Positions 9,686-18,764 of a stretch of DNA of 64,000 bases are shown here, in pieces. How positions within the stretch are numbered: position 1 is the stretch's first letter; each line of letters starts with the position of its first letter. The DNA is from JBFXAF01 sp050184585 (GTDB lineage: Bacteria > Pseudomonadota > Alphaproteobacteria > Rhizobiales > Rhizobiaceae). The stretch spans positions 62,001 through 126,000 of the forward strand of contig JBFXAF010000010.1 in assembly GCA_050184585.1 (NCBI GenBank), read 5' to 3'. The notes under the pieces are model-generated. The model made no database searches and was not told where the DNA came from. It saw only the letters and a program-made list of their open reading frames with translations. The position numbers and the translations under genes were made by a program.

Positions 9686-11392
9686 TCATTGGTAGGACAC
9701 GAGCAACGAGCCACTTTCATGACCGAATTCGGGCTTCACGCCAAGCAGCGGCGCGGCCCGCCGGATGATCGCAGCGACTGTCGGCGCCGCATTGAGGCCT
9801 GACGTCGCGCCCATGCCGGGCTTCTCAGGTTTCGGCTCGTCGATGATGGCGAGGACGATCCATTGCGGGTCGTCCATCGGGAAGGCGGCGAGGAAAGCGT
9901 TGAAGCGCTTGTCCTTGGAATATCGGCCATTGACCACCTTTTCGGCAGTCCCGGTCTTGCCGCCAACCCGGTAACCCGGGACTTCCGCACGCTTGCCCGA
10001 CCCCTTCTCGGCATTGAGCCGGTAGAGGTAGCGCATGTCCTCGCTGGTCTTCTCCGCGATCACCCGGGTTGCAATCGCGTTCGCCCGGTCGAGCGTGCGC
10101 GGCAGGAACGTCGGATCCATCAGCTTGCCGCCGTTCATCAGCGCCGCCGCTGCGACAGCCGTCTGGAGCGGAGTCGTCGACATGCCGTGGCCGAAGGCGA
10201 TGGTGATGGAATGGACCTTCTTCCAGACCTTCGGTTCGGTCGGCCGCGCCACTTCCGGCAGTTCGGTATCCATCCGGTCGAGCAGGCCGATGCGCTTGAG
10301 GAATTCACGGTGTCCTTCTATGCCGACCACGTCGGCCTCGCGCGCCGAGCCGATGTTGGACGAGTAGATGAACACCTCCGGTACGGTGAGCACCCTGCCC
10401 TTGCCGTGGAAGTCGCGGATCGTCTGCTTGCCGATGGTGATCGGCCGCGTCGCATCGAACCGGCTTTCCAGCGTCACCTTTCCGGAATCAAGCGCCATCG
10501 CCGTGGTGAAGCTCTTGATGGTCGACCCCATCTCGAACACTCCGGCCGACATCCGGTTCAACCGGTCCTTCTCGTGCGCGTTGAACGGGTTGTTGGGGTC
10601 ATAGTCGGGCAGCGACACCATGGCCGCGACCTCGCCAGTCTTCACGTCGAGGATGACCGCGCCTGCGGCGATGGCGTGATACTTGTCCATCGCCAGCGTC
10701 AGTTCGTCATGGACGATGTGCTGAACACGCAGGTCGATCGAGAGCCGCACCGGTTTCAGGTCGGTTGCCAGCCCGGTCGCCTGCAGGTCGGCGAGGCCCT
10801 GATCGTCGATGTATTTCTCGATGCCGGATATTCCCTGATTGTCGATGTTGGTCAGGCCCAGGATGTGTGATGCGGTCGCCCCCGACGGATAGAAGCGGCG
10901 CTTCTCCGTCCGGAAGCCCACACCAGGAATGCCCAGCGCCATGATGTCGGCCTGCTGCTTCGGAGAAAGTTGCCGTCGCAGCCAGACGAAACCAGCACCG
11001 CTTCTGAGCTTGTGCCAGGTCTGCTCGATCTCGAGATCCGGCAGCACGGTCGACAGTTTCTCGATCGCCTCGTCGGCATCGACGATGCGGCGGGGCTCCG
11101 CGAACAGCGACGCGGTCTTGATGTCTGTCGCAAGGACGACTCCGGCGCGGTCGACGATGTCGGGCCGTGTCGCCGTCACCCGGCCAGCCGGTACTCCCGA
11201 TGCCTCCGGATCGAGGAAGCCGAGATGCACCAGCCTTCCCGCAAGCACCGCATAGATCGCGAAGAACGCGACGATCGTCATCAGGAGGCGGTTTCTCGGC
11301 CTTCCACTGCCCGCCTTGCGGGCGCCGTCGACGACGATCTCCTTCGCTGGACCCGGCTCCTTGCGGAAAACGGACGGCAGGAAGCGTCTCAT
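9686..11392 (-). CDS. ftsI: Septal peptidoglycan transpeptidase FtsI (PBP3)
   Basis: 568 residues, a class B penicillin-binding protein that cross-links septal peptidoglycan in the periplasm. A single N-terminal membrane anchor lies at about residues 34-56, followed by the dimerisation (pedestal) domain. The transpeptidase motifs are complete: STIK with the nucleophilic serine at 290-293, SSN at 344-346 and KTG at 479-481. The start overlaps the ftsL stop by 4 nt (ATGA), consistent with the FtsL-FtsI partnership. Confidence 0.97.
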   Translation of the reverse strand: MRRFLPSVFRKEPGPAKEIVVDGARKAGSGRPRNRLLMTIVAFFAIYAVLAGRLVHLGFLDPEASGVPAGRVTATRPDIVDRAGVVLATDIKTASLFAEPRRIVDADEAIEKLSTVLPDLEIEQTWHKLRSGAGFVWLRRQLSPKQQADIMALGIPGVGFRTEKRRFYPSGATASHILGLTNIDNQGISGIEKYIDDQGLADLQATGLATDLKPVRLSIDLRVQHIVHDELTLAMDKYHAIAAGAVILDVKTGEVAAMVSLPDYDPNNPFNAHEKDRLNRMSAGVFEMGSTIKSFTTAMALDSGKVTLESRFDATRPITIGKQTIRDFHGKGRVLTVPEVFIYSSNIGSAREADVVGIEGHREFLKRIGLLDRMDTELPEVARPTEPKVWKKVHSITIAFGHGMSTTPLQTAVAAAALMNGGKLMDPTFLPRTLDRANAIATRVIAEKTSEDMRYLYRLNAEKGSGKRAEVPGYRVGGKTGTAEKVVNGRYSKDKRFNAFLAAFPMDDPQWIVLAIIDEPKPEKPGMGATSGLNAAPTVAAIIRRAAPLLGVKPEFGHESGSLLVSYQ

Positions 11393-11763
11393 TGGGTGAC
11401 GCCTCCGGTCGTCTTCGTGTCGACAGGCAAGTCCGCCATGCCGCCAAGCCGCTCGTTGGAGAGATCCTCGATCGTCAGCGGTCTGACCGGAATGTCGTCG
11501 AAGTCGACGATCTGCCGGGCTTCGACCGGGACGAGTTCCAGCTCTTCACGATATACGTCTGCAAGTCGCTGAAGCCGTGCCGGTTGCGCAAGCAGGCCCC
11601 AGTCGGCCTTGAGGATGTCGATCGTATCCTCCTCGAGCCTTATCTGCTCATGGAGGCGCGCCACTTCGGACAGCACGCGCTCGGCGTCATGCTTGGTCTT
11701 GTAGGTATAGGCGGCCGCCGACACCATGATTGCGAAGAGAACGATGTCGCTGGTGCGAAACAC
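11389..11763 (-). CDS. ftsL: Cell division protein FtsL-like
   Basis: 124 residues: a short cytoplasmic start, one transmembrane segment at about residues 6-22, then a charged heptad-like stretch at about 25-60 that could form a coiled coil in the periplasm. FtsL sequences diverge strongly, so the call rests on this topology and on position between rsmH and ftsI, where ftsL occurs in most dcw clusters. Family knowledge: FtsL joins FtsB and FtsQ to activate FtsWI. It starts 7 nt after rsmH and overlaps ftsI by 4 nt. Confidence 0.88.
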   Translation of the reverse strand: MFRTSDIVLFAIMVSAAAYTYKTKHDAERVLSEVARLHEQIRLEEDTIDILKADWGLLAQPARLQRLADVYREELELVPVEARQIVDFDDIPVRPLTIEDLSNERLGGMADLPVDTKTTGGVTQ

Positions 11764-11770
11764 GCGGATT

Positions 11771-12781
11771 CTACCTTCTCGACTGTTCGATGGACGGCAA
11801 GCGAGGCAACCCGAACAATGACGGGTCGGCGGGCCGTGGCGGATTTGCCGTGCGGACGCCGGTTCGCAGGCGCGCGGAACGCGCGCGGGGATTGGCGGCG
11901 ACTTCCGCCTCGGAGGGGGGAAGGGATTTCGCGGCCTCGAAGTTGGGGGCGACGGCTTCCAGCACCGGCATGTGCCGTGATCCAGTCCGGTGGCCTGAAC
12001 GATCCGCGAAGAACTGCTTGACCATGCGGTCTTCGAGCGAGTGGAACGTCACGACCGCGAGCCGGCCCCCGGGCTTCAACGCGCGCTCGGCGGCGAACAA
12101 TCCAGCGGCCAGTTCCCCGAGTTCGTCGTTGACGAAGATGCGCAGCGCCTGGAATACGCGCGTCGCCGGATGGATGCGCTCGCCGGGCTTGCGACCGACC
12201 AGGGTCTCGATGGCGTCGGCCAGTTCCAGCGTTCGCGCGAAGGGACGTTGCACGCGCCGCTTCTCGATCATTCGGCCGATGCGGCCCGCATGACGTTCCT
12301 CGCCAAGCAGGCCGAAGATGCGGGTGAGGTCGGACGCCGCATAGCCGTTCACGACATCAGTCGCCGACACGCCCGCTCGCGTCATGCGCATGTCGAGCGG
12401 CCCGTCGGCGCGAAAGGAGAAGCCTCGCGCGGCCTCGTCGAGCTGCATGGAGGATACACCGATGTCCAGGACGACGCCGTCGACCGCGGTCGCTACATCG
12501 GCGAGTTGGGAGAACGGCGCGTGCACCAGCCGCAGCCGACCCTCCGAAGCGCTTTCCAAGTCGCGCCCTGCCGCAATCGCATCCGGGTCACGATCGATCG
12601 CGATGACCGATGCCCCCGCGGCGAGCAAGGCTCGGGTGTAACCTCCGGCTCCAAATGTGCCGTCGATGATCGACGCCCCGGACAGGGGGGCGAGCGCCGC
12701 CAGAACCTCATCCAGCAGGACCGGGATGTGACGGGCCGGTCCGCCACCGGCGACGAGGTCTTCGCCGTGGCCCGTCATCAT
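11771..12781 (-). CDS. rsmH: 16S rRNA (cytosine(1402)-N(4))-methyltransferase RsmH
   Basis: 336 residues. RsmH (MraW) methylates N4 of C1402 in the ribosomal P site using SAM. The HIPVLLDEVL opening, the SAM-binding DGTFGAGGYTR segment at about residues 40-50 and the C-terminal SLEDRMVKQFF motif are all family hallmarks. Two adjacent ATG codons (12781 and 12778) are possible starts; 12781 is chosen because it makes an ATGA overlap with the mraZ stop codon. An in-frame extension to 13390 is a shadow over mraZ. Confidence 0.96.
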   Translation of the reverse strand: MMTGHGEDLVAGGGPARHIPVLLDEVLAALAPLSGASIIDGTFGAGGYTRALLAAGASVIAIDRDPDAIAAGRDLESASEGRLRLVHAPFSQLADVATAVDGVVLDIGVSSMQLDEAARGFSFRADGPLDMRMTRAGVSATDVVNGYAASDLTRIFGLLGEERHAGRIGRMIEKRRVQRPFARTLELADAIETLVGRKPGERIHPATRVFQALRIFVNDELGELAAGLFAAERALKPGGRLAVVTFHSLEDRMVKQFFADRSGHRTGSRHMPVLEAVAPNFEAAKSLPPSEAEVAANPRARSARLRTGVRTANPPRPADPSLFGLPRLPSIEQSRR

Positions 12782-13242
12782 CCCGGTGTTCCATGGCGAG
12801 CCGCCGAGGCAGCCTGCCGAAGCTTGAGGAGACGCTCGCGAACCTCGCGCGCATGTTGCGCGAGCCGTTTCGGCTCCCATATCTGGAAGAACGTACCCCG
12901 ACCGACGAAGGCGACCTCGTCCGCGATCCCGGTGTGGTCGCGAATGAACTCCGTCATGCTGATGCGGCCATCCTGGTCCACCTTCAGGAACGCTCCGTCG
13001 CCATGCACGAGGAAGGACATGTCGTCGGCGGTCTGGACAAAGGGATCCTCCAGCGCGATCCGCCGTTCGTAGCGCTCCAGCAGATCGACCCCGCCGACAT
13101 CCATGGCAGGTGCGTCCAGGGTGCGCAGGCCATAGAGATCGACATAGCCGCGCTTCTGAAGCACGGAACGGAAATGCGCCGGTACGGATACCCGTCCCTT
13201 CGCGTCGATCCGGTTCACCGCACTCGACAGAAAACGGTCCAT
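12778..13242 (-). CDS. mraZ: Transcriptional regulator MraZ
   Basis: 154 residues, in the usual 140-155 range. MraZ forms ring-shaped oligomers, binds DNA through AbrB-like repeats and regulates its own dcw operon. Both conserved DXXXR half-repeats are visible: IDAKGRVSVP near the N-terminus and VDQDGRISM in the second half. The start at 13242 (MDRFLSSAVN) matches the family; an upstream in-frame ATG at 13326 would add 28 residues unlike MraZ. It is the first gene of the operon and overlaps rsmH by 4 nt. Confidence 0.95.
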   Translation of the reverse strand: MDRFLSSAVNRIDAKGRVSVPAHFRSVLQKRGYVDLYGLRTLDAPAMDVGGVDLLERYERRIALEDPFVQTADDMSFLVHGDGAFLKVDQDGRISMTEFIRDHTGIADEVAFVGRGTFFQIWEPKRLAQHAREVRERLLKLRQAASAARHGTPG

Positions 13243-13531
13243 GTTCCCGGCCGGCGGCCGCTCCCCTCTCGACTGCGGCCAATACTGGCCTTGGAGAACG
13301 CGGGCTCGGCGCGCAGCCGTAGGCAACGCGTTCGTTACAACCCTCGCCCGGGTTCGGATGGTGTCGCTGGATGTTGATCTGGGATATCATGGGCAGATAT
13401 GGGCGTCAACGGGAAGCGCTTTACCGCGGCGCCCCGGCGGTCACGAATGCCGAGCGATTTCACCGCCAGTCGCCTTTGTCGTTCATTAGGGCTAATGAAC
13501 CGTTTATCCCCATTGTCAGGACCAGCCTGTG
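13243..13531. other. Divergent intergenic region mraZ / PLP enzyme
   Basis: This 289-bp gap must contain the promoter of the dcw operon (leftward) and that of the PLP enzyme (rightward). Apart from the TGGGN array described separately, no convincing -35/-10 pair stood out by eye. Open frames crossing it read as compositional shadows. Confidence 0.5.
13380..13414 (+). promoter_or_regulatory. Candidate MraZ operator (tandem TGGGN repeats)
   Basis: Four pentamers recur with an exact 10-bp period: TGGGA (13380), TGGGC (13390), TGGGC (13400) and a degenerate CGGGA (13410), each separated by 5 nt. Family knowledge: E. coli MraZ binds TGGGN direct repeats separated by 5-nt spacers upstream of mraZ. 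Here the array lies 138-172 nt upstream of the mraZ ATG, between mraZ and the divergent PLP-enzyme gene. The repeats read on the plus strand, opposite to mraZ transcription. Binding is inferred. Confidence 0.6.
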
Positions 13532-14641
13532 ATGAGCGAAAACGACCGCCTCGCCGCCGAACTTCCACATCTCGGCCACGAGTTGCGTCGAAAAGGCGAT
13601 CCCGTCCCGCCACCGCTGACGCTGACTTCGATGTATCACCTGCCCGGAGAGCCTGCGGGCTATCGACAGTATGGGCGCTTCGACAACCCGACTTGGGAGG
13701 CGGTGGAGGCGGTCCTCGGCCATCTCGATCAGGCACAGGCCGTGGCGTTTCCTTCCGGCATGGCGGCCATCGCTTCCGTCCTTTTCGCCCTGCTGAAATC
13801 GGGCGATCGGATCCTCCTGCCCTCCGACGGCTACTACACCACCCGCGTCCTCGCCGACCGGTTCCTGAAATCACTGGGCGTGACCGCCGACCTTCGGCCA
13901 ACGGCCTCATTTCTCGATGGCGGCTTCGCAGGCTATCGGCTGGTGTTTGTCGAGACGCCCTCAAACCCCGGCCTCGACCTTTGCGACATCACCGCGGTCT
14001 GCGCGTTGGTCCACGCGTCGCGCGGGCTCGTCGTCGTCGACAACACGACCATGACGCCCTTCGGCCAGCGCCCGCTCGATCTGGGCGCCGACATCGTCGT
14101 AGCGGCCGACACGAAGGCGCCGTCCGGACATTCCGACGTGCTCTTCGGTCACGTCTCGACACGCGATGATGCGATCCTGAACGTCATCCGGGATTGGCGT
14201 AAACTGTCGGGGGCGATCCCCGGTCCGTTCGAGGCATGGTTGGTCCATCGCGGGCTGGAAACGCTCGACGTGCGCTTCGACCGAATGTGCCGGAGCGCCG
14301 AGGCCATCGCGCCGCGCCTCGCCTCCCATCCTTCCGTCCGGACGGTGCGTTATCCAGGCCTGCCATCCGACCCTTCCCACAATCTCGCGTGCACGCAGAT
14401 GCAGCGGTTCGGCTTCCTGATCGGCCTGACGCTGGACAGCGCGGAAGCGGCCGAGCAGTTCATTGGAGGCTGCCGGATGATCCAGCCGGCCACGTCGTTC
14501 GGCGGCATCCACACATCGGCCGAACGACGCGCACGCTGGGGCGATGTGGTCGCGCCAGGCTTCGTGAGGCTGTCGATCGGATGCGAACCGCTTCCGGAGC
14601 TTTGGAATGCGATCGAGGCTTCGCTTGACGAGGTCGCTTGA
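13532..14641 (+). CDS. Cys/Met metabolism PLP-dependent enzyme (cystathionine gamma-lyase-like)
   Basis: 369 residues. The protein belongs to the fold-type I Cys/Met metabolism family (cystathionine gamma-synthase/lyase group). The FPSGMAAI segment that contacts the PLP phosphate and the PLP-lysine region ADTKAPSGHSD are present, although the Tyr that usually follows the lysine is replaced by Ala. The segment VVVDNTTMTPFGQRPLDLGAD is also family-typical. A GTG immediately precedes the ATG and could be the start (13529). It is divergent from mraZ. Substrate (cystathionine, methionine or another thiol amino acid) cannot be decided from sequence. Confidence 0.82.
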   Translation: MSENDRLAAELPHLGHELRRKGDPVPPPLTLTSMYHLPGEPAGYRQYGRFDNPTWEAVEAVLGHLDQAQAVAFPSGMAAIASVLFALLKSGDRILLPSDGYYTTRVLADRFLKSLGVTADLRPTASFLDGGFAGYRLVFVETPSNPGLDLCDITAVCALVHASRGLVVVDNTTMTPFGQRPLDLGADIVVAADTKAPSGHSDVLFGHVSTRDDAILNVIRDWRKLSGAIPGPFEAWLVHRGLETLDVRFDRMCRSAEAIAPRLASHPSVRTVRYPGLPSDPSHNLACTQMQRFGFLIGLTLDSAEAAEQFIGGCRMIQPATSFGGIHTSAERRARWGDVVAPGFVRLSIGCEPLPELWNAIEASLDEVA

Positions 14642-14732
14642 ATCACCGCGCGAAGATCTTGAATCGATCCCTCAGGACTGTGACTCGATTTCGTCGTGCG
14701 CCGTGGCAACCCACTGAAACAAAGCGGAAAAT

Positions 14733-15180
14733 GCGCCAGCTGGCCTGTAAGCCGGGTTCTGTATGGCCCCGGCGCCTTGCGGCACCGGAACGCGACGGCC
14801 ATTCCTCTTGGGCGCATGTCGCCATGCGCCTCGCGCGACCTACCCGGACGGCGGGCCGGAAATGCCCCGAGGGTTTCCCCTCACGCCGCCCCTATTCGGT
14901 CTTGCTCCCGGTGGGGTTTGCCGTGCCGCTCCCGTTGCCGGTCGCGCGGTGGGCTCTTACCCCACCCTTTCACCCTTACCCCGCCGGTAAATCGGCCCGG
15001 ATGGGCAGGCCCTCCGATGTGGATGGACCGATTTACAGGCGGGGCGGTCTGCTCTCTGTGGCACTTTCCCTGGGGTCGCCCCCGCCGGATGTTGTCCGGC
15101 ACCGTCTTTCCATGGAGCCCGGACTTTCCTCACGCACCGCCTTTCGACGCTCGTGCGTGCGGCCGTCCGGCCAGCTGGCA
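14733..15180 (-). ncRNA. rnpB: RNase P RNA (class A)
   Basis: The minus strand carries the hallmark GAGGAAAGTCCGGGCTCC near the 5' end (about 15113-15130) and a 3' region with AGAACCCGGCTTACAGGCC. The two ends form a perfect 11-bp P1 stem (15169-15179 with 14735-14745). The length of about 448 nt fits alphaproteobacterial RNase P RNA, the catalytic subunit that matures tRNA 5' ends with the RnpA protein. The exact termini are estimated from P1 and the promoter. Protein frames crossing this interval are spurious. Confidence 0.95.
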
Positions 15181-15185
15181 GCGCG

Positions 15186-15214
15186 TATAAAGAGGGTGCG
15201 CGGGCAAAACGCAA
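15186..15214 (-). promoter_or_regulatory. rnpB promoter
   Basis: On the minus strand TTGCGT (15209-15214) and TTTATA (15186-15191) are separated by 17 nt, a good sigma-70 arrangement. The predicted start point, about 6-7 nt further on, coincides with the first base of the RNase P P1 stem at about 15179-15180. Confidence 0.7.
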
Positions 15215-15262
15215 CCCCGCGCTTGTCCGCTGATCCGAACTGGCGGCGAACGACGTCACTGA

Positions 15263-16000
15263 TCAGGAACCGAGGCGGCGCTGCACCTTCTTGCAATAGG
15301 CCGCGGAGATGGGGTTCATCCGCTTGGCGCCATGCCCGGCATTGTACTTGAGGATGGTGCCGCAGGTCGTCCCGCCACCCAGCCGGTGCGCCATGCCGAG
15401 ATACTTCATCCCGAAACGGATGTTGGTTTCGGGATTGAACAGCCCGCTCGACTTTCCGGAGTACCCCATGAGCTTTGCTGTCGCCGGCTTGATCTGCATC
15501 AGGCCGATCTCGCCGGCCTTTCCGCGCGCGTTGGGACGGTAGTTGCTCTCGACGCTGATCACCGCATGCGCCAGACCGATGGGGACGCCGTATGTGGTCG
15601 CGTACCGGTTCACGAGTTCGTGGTACTGGCCGCCCACGGTCTTACCGCCGACGGCGATCCCGATGCCAGGCCCTTCTCGACCCTTCACGATCGTCTCGCC
15701 ACGCGCAAAGGCGGTCAGCACGGGCCGTTTGCCCAAGCCGACCGGCTCCGCTTGTCCGACTGACGACTGTTCTGAACCGACATGCGGGAGAATCCGCAGC
15801 ATGCCGCGATCGAGCACATGTCGTTCGAGCTGCTTGCGTTGGCCCTGCTCTCCGCGTCCCTGTCTCACCACCTCGGATTTCGTAACCTTGTCGATCGGGG
15901 GTTTCCCCGCGCTGGCCGCTGGCTGTGCGTCCTGCGCATTGGCCGCAAACCCAATCATCACGGCAGCGATGGCTGCCGTCACAAACATCAGTTTCTTCAT
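15263..16000 (-). CDS. Lytic transglycosylase, SLT domain (GH23-like)
   Basis: 245 residues. An N-terminal signal peptide (MKKLMFVTAAIAAVMIGFAANA) directs export. A low-complexity linker follows to about residue 125, then an SLT domain with the catalytic glutamate at about 151 (ISVESNY), the GLMQIKP motif and the C-terminal KYNAGHG signature. It would cleave the MurNAc-GlcNAc bond with 1,6-anhydro product formation in the periplasm. It stands alone upstream of rnpB on the same strand. The specific subtype is not assignable. Confidence 0.9.
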   Translation of the reverse strand: MKKLMFVTAAIAAVMIGFAANAQDAQPAASAGKPPIDKVTKSEVVRQGRGEQGQRKQLERHVLDRGMLRILPHVGSEQSSVGQAEPVGLGKRPVLTAFARGETIVKGREGPGIGIAVGGKTVGGQYHELVNRYATTYGVPIGLAHAVISVESNYRPNARGKAGEIGLMQIKPATAKLMGYSGKSSGLFNPETNIRFGMKYLGMAHRLGGGTTCGTILKYNAGHGAKRMNPISAAYCKKVQRRLGS

Positions 16001-16185
16001 GAAGTTCTTCGCGTCTCTTGTTCTTCGTGCGCGGCGGGTGGCCGCGCCGGTTGGTCCCTTCGCCGGTTACCCTCCGCGAAACAGCCGGCGTACTCGAACA
16101 GCCGCGTCTGACGGTGCTTTTGGCGCGAATAGAGACGGCCAAAGTCACTTTCCGTGACACGCCGTAATCTGCGTCGCTCTCCGGC

Positions 16186-16941
16186 TCAACTACGGGTTCG
16201 GGCCGCAATCAAGGCGTGCAGCGTGTCGATTGTCGATTGATCCGCGACGCCATCGACCAGAACAGGACGGAAGTGACGCTGGAAGGCCGCGACGATAGTC
16301 TGTATCGCCTCGTCGTACTCGTTCCCGACCGTGATCCCATAGCCATAGGCGGCAAGCGAGGCTGTCAGCGCCTCGACCGCTTTTCCATGCGATCCCAAGG
16401 ACAAGCGCGGACCGCGCCGAAGCGGAGACGGCGACACCCAGTGCCCAACCGCCTCCGCGTGCAGTCGATCCCACGGGAACTTCTCGCCCGGGTCAGTCTT
16501 GCGGCCAGGGGACACGTCCGAGTGGCCGAGGATGCGCTCGGGCGCGATCCCGTGTCGCAACGCGATGCCCCGGCATAGCGCAATGACCGCGTCGATCTGC
16601 CGCGCCGGAAAAGCGGGGCTGCCGAACGCATGACCACCGTTGACGATCTCTATGCCGACTGATCGGGAGTTGATATCCGCCACACCTTGCCACGAACCGG
16701 CGCCGGCGTGCCATGCGCGCGCTGATTCGGGGACCATCTGGACCACCAGGCCGTCCTCGTGGACGAGGTAGTGCGAGGAAACCTCGCTCGCCGGATTACG
16801 CAGCCAGTTCTCCGCCGCGACACCGGATTCCATGCCGGTATAGTGAAGGACGATCATGTCGGGAGCGGTCACGCCCTTCCGTTCGCCGAAGTTCGGAGAC
16901 GCCCTGACATGCGCGGTCACCTCGTCCGGCGCGAAGGTCAT
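16186..16941 (-). CDS. N-acetylmuramoyl-L-alanine amidase (Amidase_2 plus PG-binding domain)
   Basis: 251 residues. The N-terminal Amidase_2 domain shows the zinc ligands H33 (IVLHYTG) and the GHSDVSPGRKTDPG segment, with the WHAG substrate motif between. The C-terminal part (about 175-245) is a peptidoglycan-binding repeat (LSLGSHGKAVEALTASLAAYG). The architecture resembles AmiD/AmpD-type amidases, which split the MurNAc-L-Ala amide bond. No signal peptide is visible, so a cytoplasmic AmpD-like recycling role is possible. The start overlaps the djlA-like stop by 4 nt. Confidence 0.9.
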   Translation of the reverse strand: MTFAPDEVTAHVRASPNFGERKGVTAPDMIVLHYTGMESGVAAENWLRNPASEVSSHYLVHEDGLVVQMVPESARAWHAGAGSWQGVADINSRSVGIEIVNGGHAFGSPAFPARQIDAVIALCRGIALRHGIAPERILGHSDVSPGRKTDPGEKFPWDRLHAEAVGHWVSPSPLRRGPRLSLGSHGKAVEALTASLAAYGYGITVGNEYDEAIQTIVAAFQRHFRPVLVDGVADQSTIDTLHALIAARTRS

Positions 16942-17657
16942 ACGTGCCGAAGACCCTTCTCGATCAGTTCGTAAGCAGCGTTGATCGCGGCGATCCTGGT
17001 GGTCGCGATGGCGATGAATTCCTCCGGCAACCCGCGGGCGATCAGCCTGTCTGGATGGTTCTCGGCGACAAGCTTGCGATAGTGCCGCTTGACTTCCGCC
17101 AGAGGCTTTCCGGGCTCAATCCCCAGCACCCTGTATGGATCGGTGGCGCCGAGGTCGACATGCCTCGCCAGGATCGTCTGGTAGTGGGTGTCCTCGATCT
17201 GGAAGATCTCCGATATCCGGTGCAGGAACCTCCCTTCCCGTTCGTGCAGCACGCCGTCGGCCTTGGCGATGAAGAACAAGCCATCGAGAATATCGGTGAG
17301 CATCGCGCAGTTCGGCCTGCCCGACCCGCAGAGTCGCGCCATGCGCTCCGCATACACTTCGAAACCCGCCACGTCGGCCTTGGCGATGTCGTACAGCCGC
17401 GCGACGTTGTGCGCTTCCGAAGCCGGGACAGCGAAAATGTGCCGGAACGCCCGGATCTCGTCCTGGGTGACGACCCCGTCGGCCTTTGCCATCTTGGCCG
17501 ACAGCGCGATCATGGCGACCGAGAAGGCCACCTTGCGACTGAGTTCCGGATTGCCGCCGAAGACGGTGCGCACCGCCTCCACGAGACCGGAAACACCTGC
17601 TCCGGCCCCACCCGCGACCCTGGCGACGAAGTCGCCGATGTCTTGCCAGATCGACAT
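16938..17657 (-). CDS. djlA: DjlA-like co-chaperone (TerB plus J domain)
   Basis: 239 residues. A TerB-like helical domain spans about residues 40-160 and a C-terminal J domain about 173-239, with the DnaK-stimulating HPD triad at 201-203. Family knowledge: DjlA-type proteins recruit DnaK at the inner membrane. The N-terminal segment is glycine-rich and only weakly hydrophobic, so membrane anchoring is uncertain. It is translationally coupled (ATGA) to the downstream amidase gene. Confidence 0.87.
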   Translation of the reverse strand: MSIWQDIGDFVARVAGGAGAGVSGLVEAVRTVFGGNPELSRKVAFSVAMIALSAKMAKADGVVTQDEIRAFRHIFAVPASEAHNVARLYDIAKADVAGFEVYAERMARLCGSGRPNCAMLTDILDGLFFIAKADGVLHEREGRFLHRISEIFQIEDTHYQTILARHVDLGATDPYRVLGIEPGKPLAEVKRHYRKLVAENHPDRLIARGLPEEFIAIATTRIAAINAAYELIEKGLRHV

Positions 17658-17737
17658 GGTGCGCTTCTTAGGGAAGTTCGCGGGCCAAAGCGAGGCGGCG
17701 CACGGTCGCTGCGGGGATCAGGACGGGAAGACTTTTC

Positions 17738-18718
17738 TCAGATGCCGATGACGGCGCGGGGTCGATACGGCGATTCGAGTGATCGGATGGTGGAAGTGTC
17801 GAGCTTGACCGACAACGCGGCCAATGCGTCATCCAACTGCCCGAGTTTCGTGACGCCGACGATCGGCGCGGTAACGACCGGTTTCGACAGCACCCACGCA
17901 TACGCGACCTGCGCCGCCGATATGCCGAGCTTCTTCGACGCGGCCTGGACTTTTGACAGGATGGCATAGTCCGTCGAAGAGCCGAAATAGCGTCCGATGT
18001 GGACATCGGTCCTGCCCCGTTCCGTCACCCCGCCACTTCGTGGCGTGTTGCCCGCAAGGAAGCCCCGCGCGATCGGCGACCACGGTACGACCGCCACGCC
18101 TTCCGACTGGCAGTAAGGGATCATCTCGCGCTCTTCTTCACGATAGGCGAGGTTGTAGAAGTTCTGCATGGCCACGAACTGGGCGAGGCCGTTCGCGCGT
18201 TGCATTTCCCTCAGTTTGGCGAACTGCCATGCCCACATCGACGAAGCGGCCAGATAACGGACCTTGCCCGCCCTGACGACGTCATCGAGCGCGACCAGCG
18301 TTTCCTCGAACGGCGTGTCCGGATCAAGCCGATGGACATAGTAGACATCGATGTAATCGGTACCGAGACGCTTCAGGGAAGCATCGATCTGATCGACAAT
18401 GTGCTTGCGCGACAGGCCCGACATGTTCGGGCCGTCTCCCATCTTCAGCCCCACCTTGGTGGCGATCACGACCTCGTCGCGCCGCGCATAGCGCGTCAAC
18501 GCACGTCCCGTGATCTCTTCGCTGTCCCCATGATTGTAGTAGTTCGCGGTGTCGAAGAAGTTGATCCCCGCCTCGATTGCCCTGCGAAAAAACGGCTGCG
18601 ACGCATCCTCGTCGACCACCCACGGATGCGTGGGACCGCCGGGCGTTCCGAAACTCATGCAGCCGAGACAGAGCCGCGAAACCTTCAGGCCGGTCGATCC
18701 CAGACGCACAAACTGCAT
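17738..18718 (-). CDS. Aldo/keto reductase
   Basis: 326 residues, a TIM-barrel NADPH-dependent oxidoreductase. Family features include FFDTANYYNHGDSE with the active-site Asp and Tyr, the catalytic-lysine region VVIATKVGLK, and the YIDVYYVHRLDP segment with the catalytic His. The set places it among YajO/YghZ-like or Gra-orf AKR subfamilies. The substrate is unknown. It lies alone on the minus strand, 19 nt after the end of a convincing terminator hairpin of the lipoprotein gene upstream. Confidence 0.9.
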   Translation of the reverse strand: MQFVRLGSTGLKVSRLCLGCMSFGTPGGPTHPWVVDEDASQPFFRRAIEAGINFFDTANYYNHGDSEEITGRALTRYARRDEVVIATKVGLKMGDGPNMSGLSRKHIVDQIDASLKRLGTDYIDVYYVHRLDPDTPFEETLVALDDVVRAGKVRYLAASSMWAWQFAKLREMQRANGLAQFVAMQNFYNLAYREEEREMIPYCQSEGVAVVPWSPIARGFLAGNTPRSGGVTERGRTDVHIGRYFGSSTDYAILSKVQAASKKLGISAAQVAYAWVLSKPVVTAPIVGVTKLGQLDDALAALSVKLDTSTIRSLESPYRPRAVIGI

Positions 18719-18764
18719 GGCACCCTCTCAACGAGCCATGCGATGCTACACGATCTCCGGACAT

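Noticed and set aside
13380..13414. Tandem TGGGN array as CRISPR or satellite repeat
   Set aside because: Unit is only 10 bp with 5-bp core, four copies; fits MraZ-type operator better.
14638..15351. Reading frames across rnpB
   Set aside because: The interval is RNase P RNA, not coding.
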